Source of the DNA: Casp-actino8 sp041159745
GTDB lineage: Bacteria > Actinomycetota > Acidimicrobiia > Acidimicrobiales > Ilumatobacteraceae
Direction of reading: 5' to 3'
Assembly: GCA_041159745.1 (NCBI GenBank)
Contig: JBEAXP010000178.1
Span: forward strand, 1 to 10,492
DNA length: 10,492 nucleotides
The first letter of the stretch is position 1, and each line of letters begins with the position of its first letter. Below are positions 1 to 5,565 of the stretch, piece by piece. A model generated the notes under the pieces. That model was not told where the DNA came from. It was given only the letters and a program-made list of their open reading frames with translations, and did not search any database. The position numbers and the translations under genes were made by a program.

Positions 1-15
1 CGCCTCGGTCTCTGA
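1..15 (+). CDS. 3' end of a small membrane-anchored coiled-coil protein gene, paralogue of the next gene (partial)
   Basis: Read in frame, the first bases give Arg-Leu-Gly-Leu followed by TGA at 13-15. The 20 bases at 1-20 are identical to 412-431, which are the last codons, stop and first downstream bases of the following gene. The flank beyond also aligns: both continue with GCACG and then CGTCACC..AATCC. I infer that the window opens at the end of a tandem copy of that gene. Only four codons are visible, so the rest of the product is unknown. Confidence 0.6.
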   Translation, partial: RLGL

Positions 16-20
16 CGACC
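1..20 (+). repeat. Direct repeat, copy 1 of 2 (copy 2 at 412-431)
   Basis: Twenty identical bases recur 411 bases downstream at 412-431. Both copies cover the last four codons, the stop codon and five downstream bases of a small gene. Weaker similarity continues for about 40 bases into the 3' flank, with small insertions. This is the trace of a gene duplication, not of a mobile element: no terminal inverted repeats or transposase are visible. Confidence 0.7.
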
Positions 21-38
21 GGCACGCGAAGGTCGTCA
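13..38 (+). terminator. Hairpin starting at the stop codon of the partial gene
   Basis: TGACGACC (13-20) pairs perfectly with GGTCGTCA (31-38) around a 10-base loop, an 8-bp stem whose first three bases are the TGA stop. No T-run follows, so it is not a classical intrinsic terminator. It may act as an RNA 3'-end stabiliser or a U-independent terminator. The same TGACGA/TCGTCA stem recurs at 424-455 and 7576-7591. Confidence 0.4.
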
Positions 39-110
39 CCGAGCGAATCCACCGCACACCCCCGTGCCATCATTCGTCGATCGACTTCCCCTCCGTGCAA
101 TCACTAAGTT

Positions 111-115
111 GGAGG
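111..115 (+). promoter_or_regulatory. Ribosome binding site that decides the start at 121
   Basis: GGAGG at 111-115 lies five bases before ATG at 121, which is ideal spacing. It favours this start over an in-frame GTG at 64 that has no such site. TAAGTT at 105-110, with TCGACT at 81-86 about 18 bases upstream, vaguely resembles -10 and -35 boxes, but I do not rely on it. Confidence 0.65.
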
Positions 116-120
116 CCGAC

Positions 121-426
121 ATGGCAGCGGACGACCGCAGTCGCTTGAACCTGTATCAAAAGCTCGAATCAATACTCGGGACCGAGGAGGCCGACACTCT
201 GATGGCACATCTTCCACCCCTCACCTGGAACCAGATTGCGACCAAGAGCGATCTGGATCATCTGCACAATCGGCTCACGACCGAGCTGCGCGCCGAGATG
301 AACGTGGGATTCGCGGCACTTCGGGCCGAAATGGTCGAGGGAGTCAACCGGCAGATCAAGTGGCTGGTCACGTTCGCGGCGGCCTGGACCTCGCTTCTAC
401 TGGCGGTCATCCGCCTCGGTCTCTGA
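121..426 (+). CDS. Small coiled-coil protein with C-terminal membrane anchor (function unknown)
   Basis: The product is 101 residues. Residues 1-40 are a polar helical region with a Glu-Ala-Asp-Thr-Leu-Met motif near 23-28 and a Leu-Pro-Pro turn near 31-33. Residues 41-79 look like a coiled coil, with hydrophobic spacing and repeated R-A-E-M / R-A-E segments. Residues 81-99 form one strongly hydrophobic helix ending Arg-Leu-Gly-Leu. From memory, small actinobacterial proteins of this layout (N-terminal domain, variable coiled-coil repeats, one C-terminal transmembrane helix) are common, often multicopy, and of unknown function; a loose resemblance to DUF1640/CCDC90-type proteins is possible. 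The ATG at 121 is chosen for its GGAGG site; an in-frame GTG at 64 would add 19 residues. An almost identical 3' end at bases 1-15 shows a tandem paralogue upstream. I assign no function. Confidence 0.7.
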   Translation: MAADDRSRLNLYQKLESILGTEEADTLMAHLPPLTWNQIATKSDLDHLHNRLTTELRAEMNVGFAALRAEMVEGVNRQIKWLVTFAAAWTSLLLAVIRLGL

Positions 427-455
427 CGACCTGCACGTCTAGTGCGACTTCGTCA
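424..455 (+). terminator. Stop-codon hairpin of the small coiled-coil gene
   Basis: TGACGA (424-429), which begins with the stop codon, is complementary to TCGTCA (450-455). An inner GCAC (433-436) / GTGC (442-445) stem lies in the loop. It is the diverged counterpart of the hairpin at 13-38. No T-run follows. Confidence 0.3.
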
Positions 456-460
456 CCAAT

Positions 461-481
461 CCGGTGACTTCTGGTCACCGG
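461..481. terminator. Perfect 8-bp hairpin between the convergent small gene and tRNA-Leu
   Basis: CCGGTGAC (461-468), a 5-base loop, then GTCACCGG (474-481) form a perfect stem. It sits 34 bases after the small gene's stop and 8 bases beyond the 3' end of the minus-strand tRNA, so it could end or protect transcripts from both sides. Neither strand has a long T-run after the stem; the minus strand has only ATT. I read it as a bidirectional terminator or processing hairpin. Confidence 0.5.
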
Positions 482-489
482 AAACTCAG

Positions 490-572
490 TGGGCGAGGGG
501 GGACTTGAACCCCCACGTCCTTGCGAACACTGGCACCTGAAGCCAGCGCGTCTGCCATTCCGCCACTCGCCC
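490..572 (-). tRNA. tRNA-Leu (anticodon CAG)
   Basis: The minus strand folds as a class II tRNA of 83 bases. The acceptor stem GGGCGAG pairs with CTCGCCC, followed by discriminator A. The anticodon stem CTGGC/GCCAG encloses the loop TTCAGGT, giving anticodon CAG, which reads CUG. The T-arm is GGGGG-TTCAAGT-CCCCC, and the variable arm is long, as expected for tRNA-Leu. The 3' CCA is not encoded and would be added by CCA transferase. It is divergent from fhaA. From memory, a tRNA-Leu (leuT) also lies next to fhaA in Mycobacterium tuberculosis, so this is probably old synteny rather than an integration event. Confidence 0.95.
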
Positions 573-691
573 GAGTAACAGGCCTCGAACGCTACCGCCC
601 CAACCGGGGCCGACCACCAAGGCGACACAGTGCGTCCACCCTGCACCGGTACCATTTTCCCCGCCCGTCATCACGGCGAAGGAGGTGGACG
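573..691. promoter_or_regulatory. Divergent promoter region between tRNA-Leu and fhaA
   Basis: This 119-base spacer must hold the promoter of the tRNA (minus) and probably that of the whole plus-strand cluster. Candidate -10 boxes are TACCAT at 650-655 for fhaA and TAGCGT (minus strand, 594-589) for the tRNA, the latter about 16 bases before the tRNA 5' end. I find no convincing -35 box for either. GCCCC (597-601) and GGGGC (606-610) form a 5-bp stem with a 4-base loop, possibly an operator or chance in GC-rich DNA. Confidence 0.35.
679..688 (+). promoter_or_regulatory. Strong Shine-Dalgarno site of fhaA
   Basis: AAGGAGGTGG, a near-perfect anti-16S complement, lies just before ATG at 692. 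It fixes the start of fhaA, although the frame stays open to an ATG at 521 inside the tRNA gene. Confidence 0.8.
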
Positions 692-1324
692 ATGGCCGCA
701 GGAATCTTCAATCGAGGCAACCGCACGAACGTTCGCCCCATCGACCTCGGCCGCCACCTCGTCCGCGAGATCGACGACAAGCGATCGGTCGACTCCAAGA
801 GCCGGCGGGTCGCCCCCAACTACTTCGTGTTCCGCCTCCATCCACGCGACCTCGATCAACTCGAGGAGTTCCAAGCCGCGCTCGAAGTCGAACTGAGCGA
901 AGCCGCCAAGGAGTACGCCCGGTCCGAGGGCTATCACCTGAAGGGTCCGATCACCGTCTCCTTGGTGGCCGACGACAAGGTGAAGTCGGGTCGTGTCGAG
1001 ATCGACTCGAAGGTTCGCCGGGCCGAGAGCCCGATCGCCACCGGCACCCTGGTCGTCTCGGGCGGCCAGTCGTACCCGCTCGGAGAGACGCCGGTAGTGA
1101 TCGGTCGATCACCCGATTGCACGATCGTTCTCGATGACGCCAACGTCAGCCGTCGTCACGCCGAAGTGAAAGTCGTCAACGGCGCGTACGCGGTCTCCGA
1201 TCTCGGTTCGACCAATGGCACCAAGGTCAACGGCGTTGCCGTCGGCGCCGATCGTGCCCTCCGCGACGGCGACATCATCACCTTGGGAAGCCATTCCATT
1301 CGGTTCGAAGCCGCGTCACGATGA
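692..1324 (+). CDS. fhaA: FhaA: DUF3662 (FhaA_N) plus FHA domain protein, compact form
   Basis: A cytoplasmic 210-residue protein. Residues about 10-107 match the DUF3662/FhaA N-terminal domain (I-D-L-G-R-H-L-V-R-E near 17-26, then V-x-P-N and a G-Y-x-x-x-G-P segment near 80-86). Residues about 117-207 form an FHA phosphothreonine-binding domain with the expected Gly138-Arg139-Ser140, Ser153-Arg-Arg-His156 and Ser173-Thr-Asn175-Gly-Thr motifs. In mycobacteria FhaA is phosphorylated by PknB and binds phosphorylated partners such as the pseudokinase domain of MviN, to limit peptidoglycan synthesis. There it is over 500 residues with a long low-complexity linker; here the linker is essentially absent, and the usual first helix appears shortened by roughly 15 residues. 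The start is set by a strong Shine-Dalgarno site. The stop overlaps the fhaB start by ATGA, so the two are probably translationally coupled. Confidence 0.9.
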   Translation: MAAGIFNRGNRTNVRPIDLGRHLVREIDDKRSVDSKSRRVAPNYFVFRLHPRDLDQLEEFQAALEVELSEAAKEYARSEGYHLKGPITVSLVADDKVKSGRVEIDSKVRRAESPIATGTLVVSGGQSYPLGETPVVIGRSPDCTIVLDDANVSRRHAEVKVVNGAYAVSDLGSTNGTKVNGVAVGADRALRDGDIITLGSHSIRFEAASR

Positions 1325-1794
1325 CCGATCAGCTCCTCGGACTCCTTCGGTTCGTCCTTCTGGCCGCGCTGTATCTCTTCTTCGCCCGAGTGGTGTGGGC
1401 CGTCTGGACCGAGGTTCGTGTTCCGGCCGTGTCGCGTTCCACCGGGCCGATCCCCTCTCCGGTCGTCGATGGCACCGCAAAGGTTCCGCGTCGTCAGCGC
1501 GTCACCGAGCTTCGAGTCGTCGCTCCCAAACGTCACAAGGGACACCAGATCGAAATCGGTTCCGAACCGCTCGTCATCGGTCGCTCCGAGAACACCGATC
1601 TCTCGGTGGCCGACGATTCGTATCTCAGCAACGTCCACGCTCGCGTCTGGATCGCCAGCGGTGCGGCCGTCGTCGAGGATCTCGGCTCGACCAACGGAAC
1701 GCTCGTCAACGGCAACCGCATCTCCGGGGTCGTTCCGCTACGACCCGGTGATCGCATTCAAATGGGCTCGCTCGTCGTCGAGGCCGAACGATGA
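1321..1794 (+). CDS. fhaB: FhaB (FipA-like): membrane-anchored FHA domain protein
   Basis: A 157-residue protein, close in length to mycobacterial FhaB/FipA. Residues about 5-29 form a single N-terminal transmembrane helix. A Pro/Arg-rich linker (about 32-62) leads to a cytoplasmic FHA domain (about 63-156) with Gly87-Arg88-Ser89, Ser103-Asn-Val-His106 and Ser123-Thr-Asn125-Gly-Thr. The key Arg, Ser and Asn residues for binding phosphothreonine are kept. In mycobacteria FhaB/FipA links PknB-type signalling with FtsZ and FtsQ at division; that role is inferred here from homology and position. It overlaps fhaA by ATGA upstream and pstP by ATGA downstream, so the three genes should be translated together. 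Confidence 0.9.
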   Translation: MTDQLLGLLRFVLLAALYLFFARVVWAVWTEVRVPAVSRSTGPIPSPVVDGTAKVPRRQRVTELRVVAPKRHKGHQIEIGSEPLVIGRSENTDLSVADDSYLSNVHARVWIASGAAVVEDLGSTNGTLVNGNRISGVVPLRPGDRIQMGSLVVEAER

Positions 1795-2696
1795 TCCGCG
1801 TCATCGCCGGTGCCGCCACGCACGTCGGTCGGGTTCGCGAGGCCAATGAAGACTCCTTCCTCTGCGCCAATGGCCTCTTCTTCGTCGCCGACGGCATGGG
1901 CGGACACAGTGCGGGGGAGGTCGCCAGCGACATCGCCGTCACCACTCTCCGCGAAGTTCTGAGCGAAGCCGGCAACATCGTGCTCGCGTCCGACGACGTG
2001 GCCGCCGCGGTGCGCCACGCCAACACCGCCATCTACTCCGAATCGGTCCTCGACTCGAGCAAAGCCGGAATGGGTACGACACTCACCGGTCTGGCCGTGT
2101 CGAATCCGTTCGACCACAAAGCGGTGGTGGCCAACGTCGGCGACTCACGAACGTACCTGTGGCGCCACGGCGAACTTCGCCAGATCACCAAGGACCACTC
2201 GCACGTGCAGTCACTGGTCGACCGCGGGGCGATCACCCGGGCCGAAGCGCGGGTTCACCATCAGCGCAACATCGTCCTCCGTGCCATGGGCATCGATTCG
2301 TACGTCGACGTCGACACCTTCGAGGTCGACATCGAAGACGGCGACCGCTTCATCATCTGCAGCGACGGTCTCGTCGACGAAGCCGACGACAACGAGATCG
2401 AAGCACAGGTCCGGTCGTCGATCGGCCCACAAGACCTGGCCGACCGTCTGGTGACTCTGGCCAACGACAATGGGGGCCGTGACAACGTCACCGTTCTCGT
2501 CGTCGACTTCGTTCTCACCACCGCGACCGACAGCACGCCGATCGTGACCGAGATTCCGCCGATCGCAGCGACCATCATGGATCCACCCGCGCGAAACCGG
2601 ACCTCGACGTGGTTCAGTGTTGCCGCGTGGGTGATGTGGCTGGCTGCGGCCGGCATCACGGTGGCGGTCGCCGTCAGCGCCATCGCCTCGAAGTGA
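1791..2696 (+). CDS. pstP: PstP: PP2C-family Ser/Thr protein phosphatase with C-terminal membrane anchor
   Basis: A 301-residue metal-dependent phosphatase that removes phosphate from Ser/Thr kinases and their substrates, the expected counterpart of PknB in this operon. The PP2C catalytic domain spans about 3-242. Signature residues are Arg14/Arg16-x-x-Asn19-Glu20-Asp21, Asp34-Gly-Met-Gly-Gly, Gly117-Asp-Ser-Arg, Ser191-Asp192-Gly and Gly-Arg-Asp231-Asn232, which supply the metal-binding acids. A proline-containing linker (243-272) precedes one transmembrane helix (about 274-297). Only about four residues follow it, so the protein lacks the roughly 190-residue extracytoplasmic domain of mycobacterial PstP. 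The start overlaps the fhaB stop (ATGA), and its stop overlaps the rodA start (GTGA). Confidence 0.93.
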   Translation: MIRVIAGAATHVGRVREANEDSFLCANGLFFVADGMGGHSAGEVASDIAVTTLREVLSEAGNIVLASDDVAAAVRHANTAIYSESVLDSSKAGMGTTLTGLAVSNPFDHKAVVANVGDSRTYLWRHGELRQITKDHSHVQSLVDRGAITRAEARVHHQRNIVLRAMGIDSYVDVDTFEVDIEDGDRFIICSDGLVDEADDNEIEAQVRSSIGPQDLADRLVTLANDNGGRDNVTVLVVDFVLTTATDSTPIVTEIPPIAATIMDPPARNRTSTWFSVAAWVMWLAAAGITVAVAVSAIASK

Positions 2697-4066
2697 CCGC
2701 AGCCGACTACTCGATCGCCAATCGACGGCGATCCATCGAGCTCGGTCTGGTGATCGCCGCCGGGGTCATCACCGCCGGTGCCTACACGCTGGCCTCGCTC
2801 GGCAAGAACTCGGTCATCCCGCCCCGGATCCTTCCCTTCCTCGGCGTTCTCCTCGCCGTCCTCTTGGCCGCCCACGTCGCGGTTCGTCGATTGGCTCATG
2901 GCGCCGACTCCACACTGCTGCCGGTGGCCGTGCTCCTCAACGGACTCGGCTACGTGATGATCGCGCGCTTGTCCGAGCGTCTGGCCGGACTTCAGACCAC
3001 GTGGACATTCATCGCTATCGCGACATTCGTGGTCGTTCTGCTGTTCGTCGAGCGAGTGAACGATCTGGCTCGATACCAATGGCACTTCTTCGGCGCGGCG
3101 GCGTTGCTGCTGCTCCTGCCCATGGTGCCCGGACTCGGCTTCAGCTCCGGTGGTGCGCGTATCTGGGTGAACATCGGACCCATCAACTTCCAACCCGGCG
3201 AGTTCGCCAAACTGGCTCTGGCGCTCTTCTTCGCCGGTTATCTCTCCGAACGCGGCAGCCTGATCGCCCGCGGCACTCGGCAGTGGGGTCGCTTCACCGT
3301 TCCGGAACCCCGAGATCTCCTCCCCTTGGTCGGAGCGTGGGCGTTCTCGGTCGTCGTGATGGTCGGTCAGCGGGATCTCGGATCGAGTCTTCTCTTCTTC
3401 ACCCTCTTTGTCGTGATGGTGTGGGTCGCCACCGAACGAGCCGGCTATCTGGCTCTCGGCTTCGCACTCTTCGCCGGAGCATGCTTCGCCGCGTACCACC
3501 TCTTCGACCACGTGCAGACACGAGTCGCCATCTGGCTCGATCCGTGGAGCCGCTACGACGGCAAGGGCTACCAGTTGGCCCAGGCGATGTTCGCCCTCGG
3601 CAGTGGCGGTACCGCCGGAACGGGATTGGGTCTCGGTGATCCGACTCGTATTCCCGAGGCCAAGAACGACTTCATCTTCGCCGCCATCGGCGAGGAACTC
3701 GGTCTCTTCGGCGCGACCGCGATCCTGCTCGCGTTCGTCATCATCATCGGCGCCGGCTTGCGCACGGCTCTGCGCACACAACGACCCTTCGAGAAGTTGC
3801 TCGCCACCGGCCTCACCACGATTCTCGGTGTCCAGGCGTTCATCATCATCGGCGGTGTGATTCGCGTGGTGCCGCTCACCGGTATCACCCTCCCGTTCGT
3901 CAGCTACGGCGGGTCGAGCCTCGTGGCCAACTACGCGATTCTCGCGCTCCTCATCCGGACGAGTGATGCGTCGGCCCGTCGTCTGGGAGAAATCCCCGAC
4001 CGACCGACCATCCGCGAACGCTGGGAAGCCCGTCGGGTCCGTCGACATGAGCAGGACCCGTCGTGA
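2693..4066 (+). CDS. rodA: RodA/FtsW-type SEDS peptidoglycan glycosyltransferase
   Basis: A 457-residue polytopic membrane protein of the SEDS family, which polymerises lipid II into glycan strands together with a class B penicillin-binding protein, here the next gene pbpA. Family motifs are Phe-Gln-Pro-Gly-Glu-Phe-Ala-Lys (166-173), Gln226-Arg-Asp-Leu-Gly, Trp-Leu-Asp-Pro-Trp (281-285), Pro-Glu-Ala-Lys-Asn-Asp326-Phe-Ile-Phe (321-329) and Pro-Leu-Thr-Gly-Ile-Thr-Leu-Pro-Phe-Val-Ser-Tyr-Gly-Gly-Ser-Ser (394-409). By motif, Asp326 aligns with the essential loop Asp described for RodA/FtsW. I chose the GTG at 2693, which overlaps the pstP stop as GTGA. The frame is open further upstream, but that part lies inside pstP and reads as a shadow. 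Its position between pstP and pbpA matches mycobacterial rodA, so I prefer rodA (elongation) to ftsW. Confidence 0.92.
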   Translation: MTAADYSIANRRRSIELGLVIAAGVITAGAYTLASLGKNSVIPPRILPFLGVLLAVLLAAHVAVRRLAHGADSTLLPVAVLLNGLGYVMIARLSERLAGLQTTWTFIAIATFVVVLLFVERVNDLARYQWHFFGAAALLLLLPMVPGLGFSSGGARIWVNIGPINFQPGEFAKLALALFFAGYLSERGSLIARGTRQWGRFTVPEPRDLLPLVGAWAFSVVVMVGQRDLGSSLLFFTLFVVMVWVATERAGYLALGFALFAGACFAAYHLFDHVQTRVAIWLDPWSRYDGKGYQLAQAMFALGSGGTAGTGLGLGDPTRIPEAKNDFIFAAIGEELGLFGATAILLAFVIIIGAGLRTALRTQRPFEKLLATGLTTILGVQAFIIIGGVIRVVPLTGITLPFVSYGGSSLVANYAILALLIRTSDASARRLGEIPDRPTIRERWEARRVRRHEQDPS

Positions 4067-5538
4067 ATCAGCGAATTCGCCGTCTCGCTGTCGCGTTGTT
4101 GACTCTCTACGCGATTCTCTTCGTCCAACTCAACATCATCCAAGTGGGTCGCAAGTCGAGTCTGGACGCCGATGCTCGCAACACCCGCCTCACCGTGCGT
4201 ACTTTCAACGATCCGCGCGGTGACATCATCACGATCGACGGCAAGGTGATCGCCGAGTCGGTGCGCTCCGAACCGGGTGGTGAGCATCCCTGGAAACGCG
4301 TGTACGCGGAAGGGGATCTGTACGCCCACATCACCGGCTACTACACCTTCGCCTACGGTGCGACGCAGATCGAACGCGTGGCCAACGACGTCCTGGCCGG
4401 GCGTACCGCCGAACAACAGGTGAACGGCCTGGCGTCGCTCTTCGACGGTGGAGACACCACCGGCACGGTGGTCACCACGATCGACTCGAAGATCCAGACC
4501 GCCGCGCGCCGGGCACTCGGCGAACGCGAGGGTTCGGTCGTCGTGGTCGATGTCCGCACCGGTGCGGTCAAGGCCTTGTGGAGCTACCCGTCGTTCGATC
4601 CGAACTTCCTCACCACCGACGATGACGATCTGGCCGGTGAGATCATCCAATACCTGAACGACGCTCCGGGCGATCCGCTGCTCGCCAACAGCTACCAGCA
4701 GCGTTACATGCCCGGTTCGACGTTCAAGGTCATCACCACGGCCGCCGCACTCGATGCCGGCATCATCGGTCTCGACACCGTGTTCGCCGAGGAGTCCGAG
4801 TTCCTGCCGCCGCAAACCACCGACCCGATCACCAACTACAAGAACAAAGTGTGCGGAGGAGACCTGATCGAGGTGTTCCGGCGTTCGTGCAACACGCCTT
4901 TCGCCCGCACCGCACTCGAACTGGGACCCGACAAGTTGACGGCAGCCGCGCAGCGCTTCGGAATCGGAGAGTCGCTCCCCTTCGATCTTCCACGACCGGC
5001 CGCCAGCGCGTTCGGAACGGCCGACTACTTCGACGACAATCTGCCTCTCCTCGCGATCGGCGGCTTCGGCCAGGGCAACACCCAGATGGTTCCGCTGCAC
5101 ATGGCTCTCGTTGCCGCTTCGGTTGCCAACGGCGGCGCGATGATGAAGCCCTACGTCATCGACTCGACGCGCGATCACGACGGTGGCCTGCTCGATCGCA
5201 CCCGTCCATCGGTGTGGAAGCAGACCATGACCCCCGAGTCGTCGAAGCTCCTCACACAACTCATGACCGAGGTCGTCCGCAACGGCACGGCATCGTGCTG
5301 CTTCCAACTCGCGAACGGTGTCCAAGCCGCCGCCAAGACCGGCACCGCTCAGCTCAACGGCCCCGGCGAACCCGAGCGTTCGCACGCCTGGATCATCGGG
5401 TTCGCGCCCGTCGACACACCGCGCTACGCCATCGCGGTCATGCTCGAAGGAACCAACGCCGAGATCAGCGAGGGAACCGGTGGACGACTCGCGGGACCCG
5501 TGGCCAAAGCGGTCATGGACGTTGCCCTGACCCGCTGA
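4063..5538 (+). CDS. pbpA: PbpA: class B penicillin-binding protein (peptidoglycan transpeptidase)
   Basis: A 491-residue D,D-transpeptidase that cross-links peptidoglycan outside the membrane, close to the usual actinobacterial PbpA length. A single N-terminal transmembrane helix (about 8-28) is followed by a short dimerisation-type region with Asp-Pro-Arg-Gly near 50-53 (about 40-130) and the transpeptidase domain (about 135-490). All three active-site motifs are present: Ser219-Thr-Phe-Lys222 (nucleophile), Ser275-Cys-Asn277 and Lys425-Thr-Gly-Thr. Four cysteines (264, 276, 412, 413) lie in the extracytoplasmic part and could form disulphides. The GTG start overlaps the rodA stop (GTGA), which fits a stoichiometric SEDS-bPBP pair. 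In mycobacteria PbpA acts in septation and is a reported PknB substrate. The next gene begins 27 bases downstream. Confidence 0.93.
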   Translation: MNQRIRRLAVALLTLYAILFVQLNIIQVGRKSSLDADARNTRLTVRTFNDPRGDIITIDGKVIAESVRSEPGGEHPWKRVYAEGDLYAHITGYYTFAYGATQIERVANDVLAGRTAEQQVNGLASLFDGGDTTGTVVTTIDSKIQTAARRALGEREGSVVVVDVRTGAVKALWSYPSFDPNFLTTDDDDLAGEIIQYLNDAPGDPLLANSYQQRYMPGSTFKVITTAAALDAGIIGLDTVFAEESEFLPPQTTDPITNYKNKVCGGDLIEVFRRSCNTPFARTALELGPDKLTAAAQRFGIGESLPFDLPRPAASAFGTADYFDDNLPLLAIGGFGQGNTQMVPLHMALVAASVANGGAMMKPYVIDSTRDHDGGLLDRTRPSVWKQTMTPESSKLLTQLMTEVVRNGTASCCFQLANGVQAAAKTGTAQLNGPGEPERSHAWIIGFAPVDTPRYAIAVMLEGTNAEISEGTGGRLAGPVAKAVMDVALTR

Positions 5539-5549
5539 GCGCCCACCGA

Positions 5550-5555
5550 TAGCCT
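5550..5555 (+). promoter_or_regulatory. Possible internal -10 element before pknB
   Basis: TAGCCT fits the TAnnnT pattern and ends 10 bases before the pknB ATG, in the only non-overlapping junction of the cluster (27 bases). No Shine-Dalgarno site precedes that ATG, so a very short or leaderless internal transcript is possible. I see no clear -35 box. Confidence 0.25.
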
Positions 5556-5565
5556 CTCAGCAGTT

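Noticed and set aside
64..120. GTG at 64 as start of the small coiled-coil gene
   Set aside because: No ribosome binding site precedes it, whereas GGAGG sits five bases before the ATG at 121. It remains possible, since the frame is open.
490..572. tRNA-Leu as an attachment site for an integrated element
   Set aside because: No integrase, no repeated tRNA 3' end and no change of base composition are visible, and a tRNA-Leu beside fhaA is recalled from mycobacteria.
521..691. N-terminal extension of fhaA from the ATG at 521
   Set aside because: It would begin inside the tRNA gene and adds Arg/Pro-rich sequence unlike the family; a near-perfect ribosome binding site precedes the ATG at 692.
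2609..2692. 28-residue upstream extension of RodA from a GTG at 2609
   Set aside because: It lies inside pstP and encodes a His/Gly/Arg/Cys-rich stretch unlike a SEDS N-terminus; the GTG at 2693 gives a standard 4-base overlap.
2261..4048. Long minus-strand open frame (595 codons) opposite pstP and rodA
   Set aside because: It lies antisense to genes with full family motifs, and its product is a low-complexity string rich in Asp, Glu, Gly and Arg, as expected from the complement of GC-rich codons.
3931..5385. Minus-strand open frame (484 codons) opposite pbpA
   Set aside because: It has no recognisable motif or ribosome binding site, and pbpA on the other strand carries all three transpeptidase motifs.
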